This document shows, one piece after another, positions 5,692 through 7,245 of a DNA stretch of 7,245 nucleotides (positions are counted from its first letter, which is position 1; each line of letters opens with the position of its first letter). The translations under genes were made by a program, and so were the position numbers. The stretch spans positions 1 to 7,245 of the forward strand of contig JASHTE010000065.1 of NCBI GenBank assembly GCA_030040695.1, given 5' to 3'. The notes under the pieces were generated by a model. It did no database searches and was not told the origin of the DNA. It saw nothing but the letters and a program-made list of their open reading frames with translations. Origin of the DNA: Vulcanimicrobiota bacterium. Lineage in GTDB: Bacteria > Vulcanimicrobiota > Vulcanimicrobiia > Vulcanimicrobiales > Vulcanimicrobiaceae.

Positions 5692-7245
5692 ATGTCAGCT
5701 ACGGCATGGCGGCGTCTTTTATTAGCGCTCTGTTTCCTCTCAATTATTGCAACCGGCTACGGAATGTGGTCGACGGCACAAGATGGGGATACGGGTGTGT
5801 CGCTAAGGGGCGTTACCGGTACGATTATTGTCGCGCCCGGCTCGCCTGCCGAGCGAGCGGGGTTGCGCACGGGCGATGCCGTCGATCTGCGTCTCCTGTC
5901 TAGCGCGGCACGATATCGATGGTCGGAGCCGGTTTTCGCTGGCGAGGCTATGGAGGTCCCGGTGCACCGCGGGAGCCGCACGAACATCATCCGCGTTGTC
6001 GCAGCGCCCGTTTCGGTGCCGTTGACCTTTTGGCTTGCGCTTGTCGGCGATCTATGGATGGTGCTCTTCGCGACGCTCCTCGCGTGGCGCCGTTCGGACC
6101 CTCCCGAGGCTCGAGCACTGGTGACGCTTTTTGCGGGTCTGCCGTTGGTGCAAACGCTTGGATTTGCCTGGTACACGCCGTGGCCACGGCTCGATTTCAT
6201 CGCCAACGTCGTCGGAACCCTCACTGATCCAGCGATCGCGCTGCTCGCGGTCTATGCGATGCTCTTCCGCACCAAGCACTCTGCTTTGCGCCGCGTCCTC
6301 GCCTACGCCGCGTACACGATTGCTTTTGCCGGCATGCTCCATGCGCTCGCGGTGAGGATCGGATACTGGTTTGGGCTTCCAATGTTGTTCGGATTCGTCC
6401 CGACGGGCACCGGAGAGACGCTCCAGTCGCTCACATTCCTCGTCTCCTACTTCTGCCTGTTGGCTACCGTATGGCAGACGGAGGGCGCGCAGCGAACGCG
6501 AACTGCATGGATTGCCGCGTGCATCGGGCCGTATTGCATCCTTACGTTTCTCGTGTGGGAGCTCGCTGCGTTCGGCGCATTCAACGCAACGCTGCGAGCA
6601 GTCCTAGATGTCTTCATTTTCTTGGCACCGGTTGGGCTGTGGATCTCGCTGCTCAATCGTCGATTGTTCGACATCGGCTTTGCGATCAATCGCGCGGTTG
6701 CCTTCACGGGCGTCTCTGTGGTGATCGTCGGCATCTTCGTGCTCGTCGAGTGGGCGTTCAGCCAATGGTTCAGCAGCGCGAGCCACACGACGAATCTCGC
6801 CGTGAGCGCAGCGCTGGCCCTCGCGCTGGGTTTATCGGTGCGCGCGATTCACTCGCGCGTCGACCGCGTGCTCGACGCGATCTTCTTCAGGAAGCGCCAT
6901 GAGGACGAGCAGGCGATCCGAACCCTCGCGCGCGAGGCCGCCTACATCACCGACCCGCAAATTCTCCTCTCGCGCCTGGTTACCGTTCTTGAAGAGCACG
7001 CTGATGCGTCGAGCGCCGGGGTACTCCTCGAGAGTGGCGGCGGGTACGAAATTGTCATCCCAAGCCCTTCGACTCTGCCTCCTACGGAGGCTACGCTCAG
7101 GACAGGCGCCGCGCCGGAGGCGCAAAGTCGTGGGACCGCCACTAACGTAAGCGTTGGCGAGAACGATCCAGCCATCGTGCGCCTGCGCGCGACGCGCGAG
7201 CCGTTAGATTTACGCGACGTGCATAGTGCGATCAGCGGTGAGTTC
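5692..7245 (+). CDS. Sensor paralogue 4 (3' end outside window): PDZ - polytopic membrane - GAF-like protein
   Basis: A frame from ATG 5692 stays open to the last base, giving 518 residues. ATG 5692 is preferred because the protein then begins MSATAWRRLLLALC, matching MSALSWRRLLLGLC of paralogue 2. Its GAGGG abuts the ATG with no spacing, so TTG 5680, 10 bases after AGAGG 5665-5669 and overlapping gene 3 by 8 bases, is a real alternative. After the anchor (7-25) comes a shortened PDZ-like domain (about 36-105, APGSPAERAGLRTGDAVDLR) that appears to lack the FVDRI strand of the others. Helices lie near 110-132, 141-158, 168-191, 200-222, 245-262, 271-292, 302-321, 336-357 and 368-385. The linker DAIFFRKRHEDEQ and a GAF-like domain follow. 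The GAF loop is enlarged to 43 residues (447-489) by repeat DNA. The sequence is cut at SAISGEF; by analogy only about 90 residues remain, but a fused output domain beyond the window cannot be excluded. Confidence 0.92.
   Translation, partial: MSATAWRRLLLALCFLSIIATGYGMWSTAQDGDTGVSLRGVTGTIIVAPGSPAERAGLRTGDAVDLRLLSSAARYRWSEPVFAGEAMEVPVHRGSRTNIIRVVAAPVSVPLTFWLALVGDLWMVLFATLLAWRRSDPPEARALVTLFAGLPLVQTLGFAWYTPWPRLDFIANVVGTLTDPAIALLAVYAMLFRTKHSALRRVLAYAAYTIAFAGMLHALAVRIGYWFGLPMLFGFVPTGTGETLQSLTFLVSYFCLLATVWQTEGAQRTRTAWIAACIGPYCILTFLVWELAAFGAFNATLRAVLDVFIFLAPVGLWISLLNRRLFDIGFAINRAVAFTGVSVVIVGIFVLVEWAFSQWFSSASHTTNLAVSAALALALGLSVRAIHSRVDRVLDAIFFRKRHEDEQAIRTLAREAAYITDPQILLSRLVTVLEEHADASSAGVLLESGGGYEIVIPSPSTLPPTEATLRTGAAPEAQSRGTATNVSVGENDPAIVRLRATREPLDLRDVHSAISGEF
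7053..7138. repeat. Composite hairpin repeat with an inverted core inside sensor gene 4
   Basis: The insert opens with TGTCATCCC (7053-7061), as in gene 2. It then holds a reverse-orientation copy at 7065-7104, whose reverse strand begins TGTCCTGAGCGTA and ends AGAGTCGAAGGG. Its stem is GCCTCC-TAC-GGAGGC (7077-7091). The last part (7111-7138) is a forward right half with GCGCC-GGA-GGCGC (7111-7123), identical to the stem of copy A in gene 2, followed by AAAGTCG and TGGGACCG. All of it is translated in frame as residues 455-483. The simplest reading is a reverse copy inserted into an older forward copy. Confidence 0.72.

Noticed and set aside
7077..7091. Hairpin GCCTCC-TAC-GGAGGC as a transcription terminator
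   Set aside because: It lies within an open coding frame, has no T-run after it, and belongs to a repeat.

Overview
The window is a high-GC bacterial segment (roughly 60-65% GC by eye) with all genes on the + strand. It is filled almost entirely by four tandem paralogous membrane-sensor genes, the last running off the right edge. Nothing identifies the organism. The base composition, GTG start use, tight gene packing and GC-rich hairpin repeats suit an environmental bacterium from a little-studied high-GC phylum (Candidatus Eremiobacterota-like lineages are one guess, low confidence).

Layout: the last 28 codons of an unidentified gene (2-88); a 54-base gap; sensor gene 1 (143-1930, 595 aa); a previously overlookable 41-codon membrane or secreted-peptide ORF (1935-2060); sensor gene 2 (2057-3919, 620 aa); sensor gene 3 (3912-5687, 591 aa); and sensor gene 4 (5692 to the window end, 518 aa visible). 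Junctions are +4 bases, an ATGA overlap, an 8-base overlap and +4 bases, so the five reading frames look like one translationally coupled operon. No stretch over 300 bases lacks a gene.

Each sensor has the same architecture: N-terminal membrane anchor, extracytoplasmic PDZ-like domain, about nine more membrane helices, a short basic linker (VxxVFFRKR), a cytoplasmic GAF-like domain and a short C-terminal amphipathic helix. The first parts resemble the input half of ComP-type sensor histidine kinases, but the three complete copies end just after the GAF-like domain with no histidine kinase or other output domain. They may therefore form a multi-subunit sensory complex acting on a partner encoded elsewhere. 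The membrane and PDZ halves differ strongly between copies, while the last two helices, linker and GAF core are nearly identical.

Two further signals stand out. Genes 2 and 4 carry hairpin-forming DNA repeats inside the same GAF loop. These lengthen the loop from 11 to 43 residues in both genes without breaking the frame, although the repeats are arranged differently (direct in gene 2, inverted in gene 4). The 41-codon ORF has a hydrophobic N-terminus followed by an A-H-A motif that could be cut to release a short peptide.
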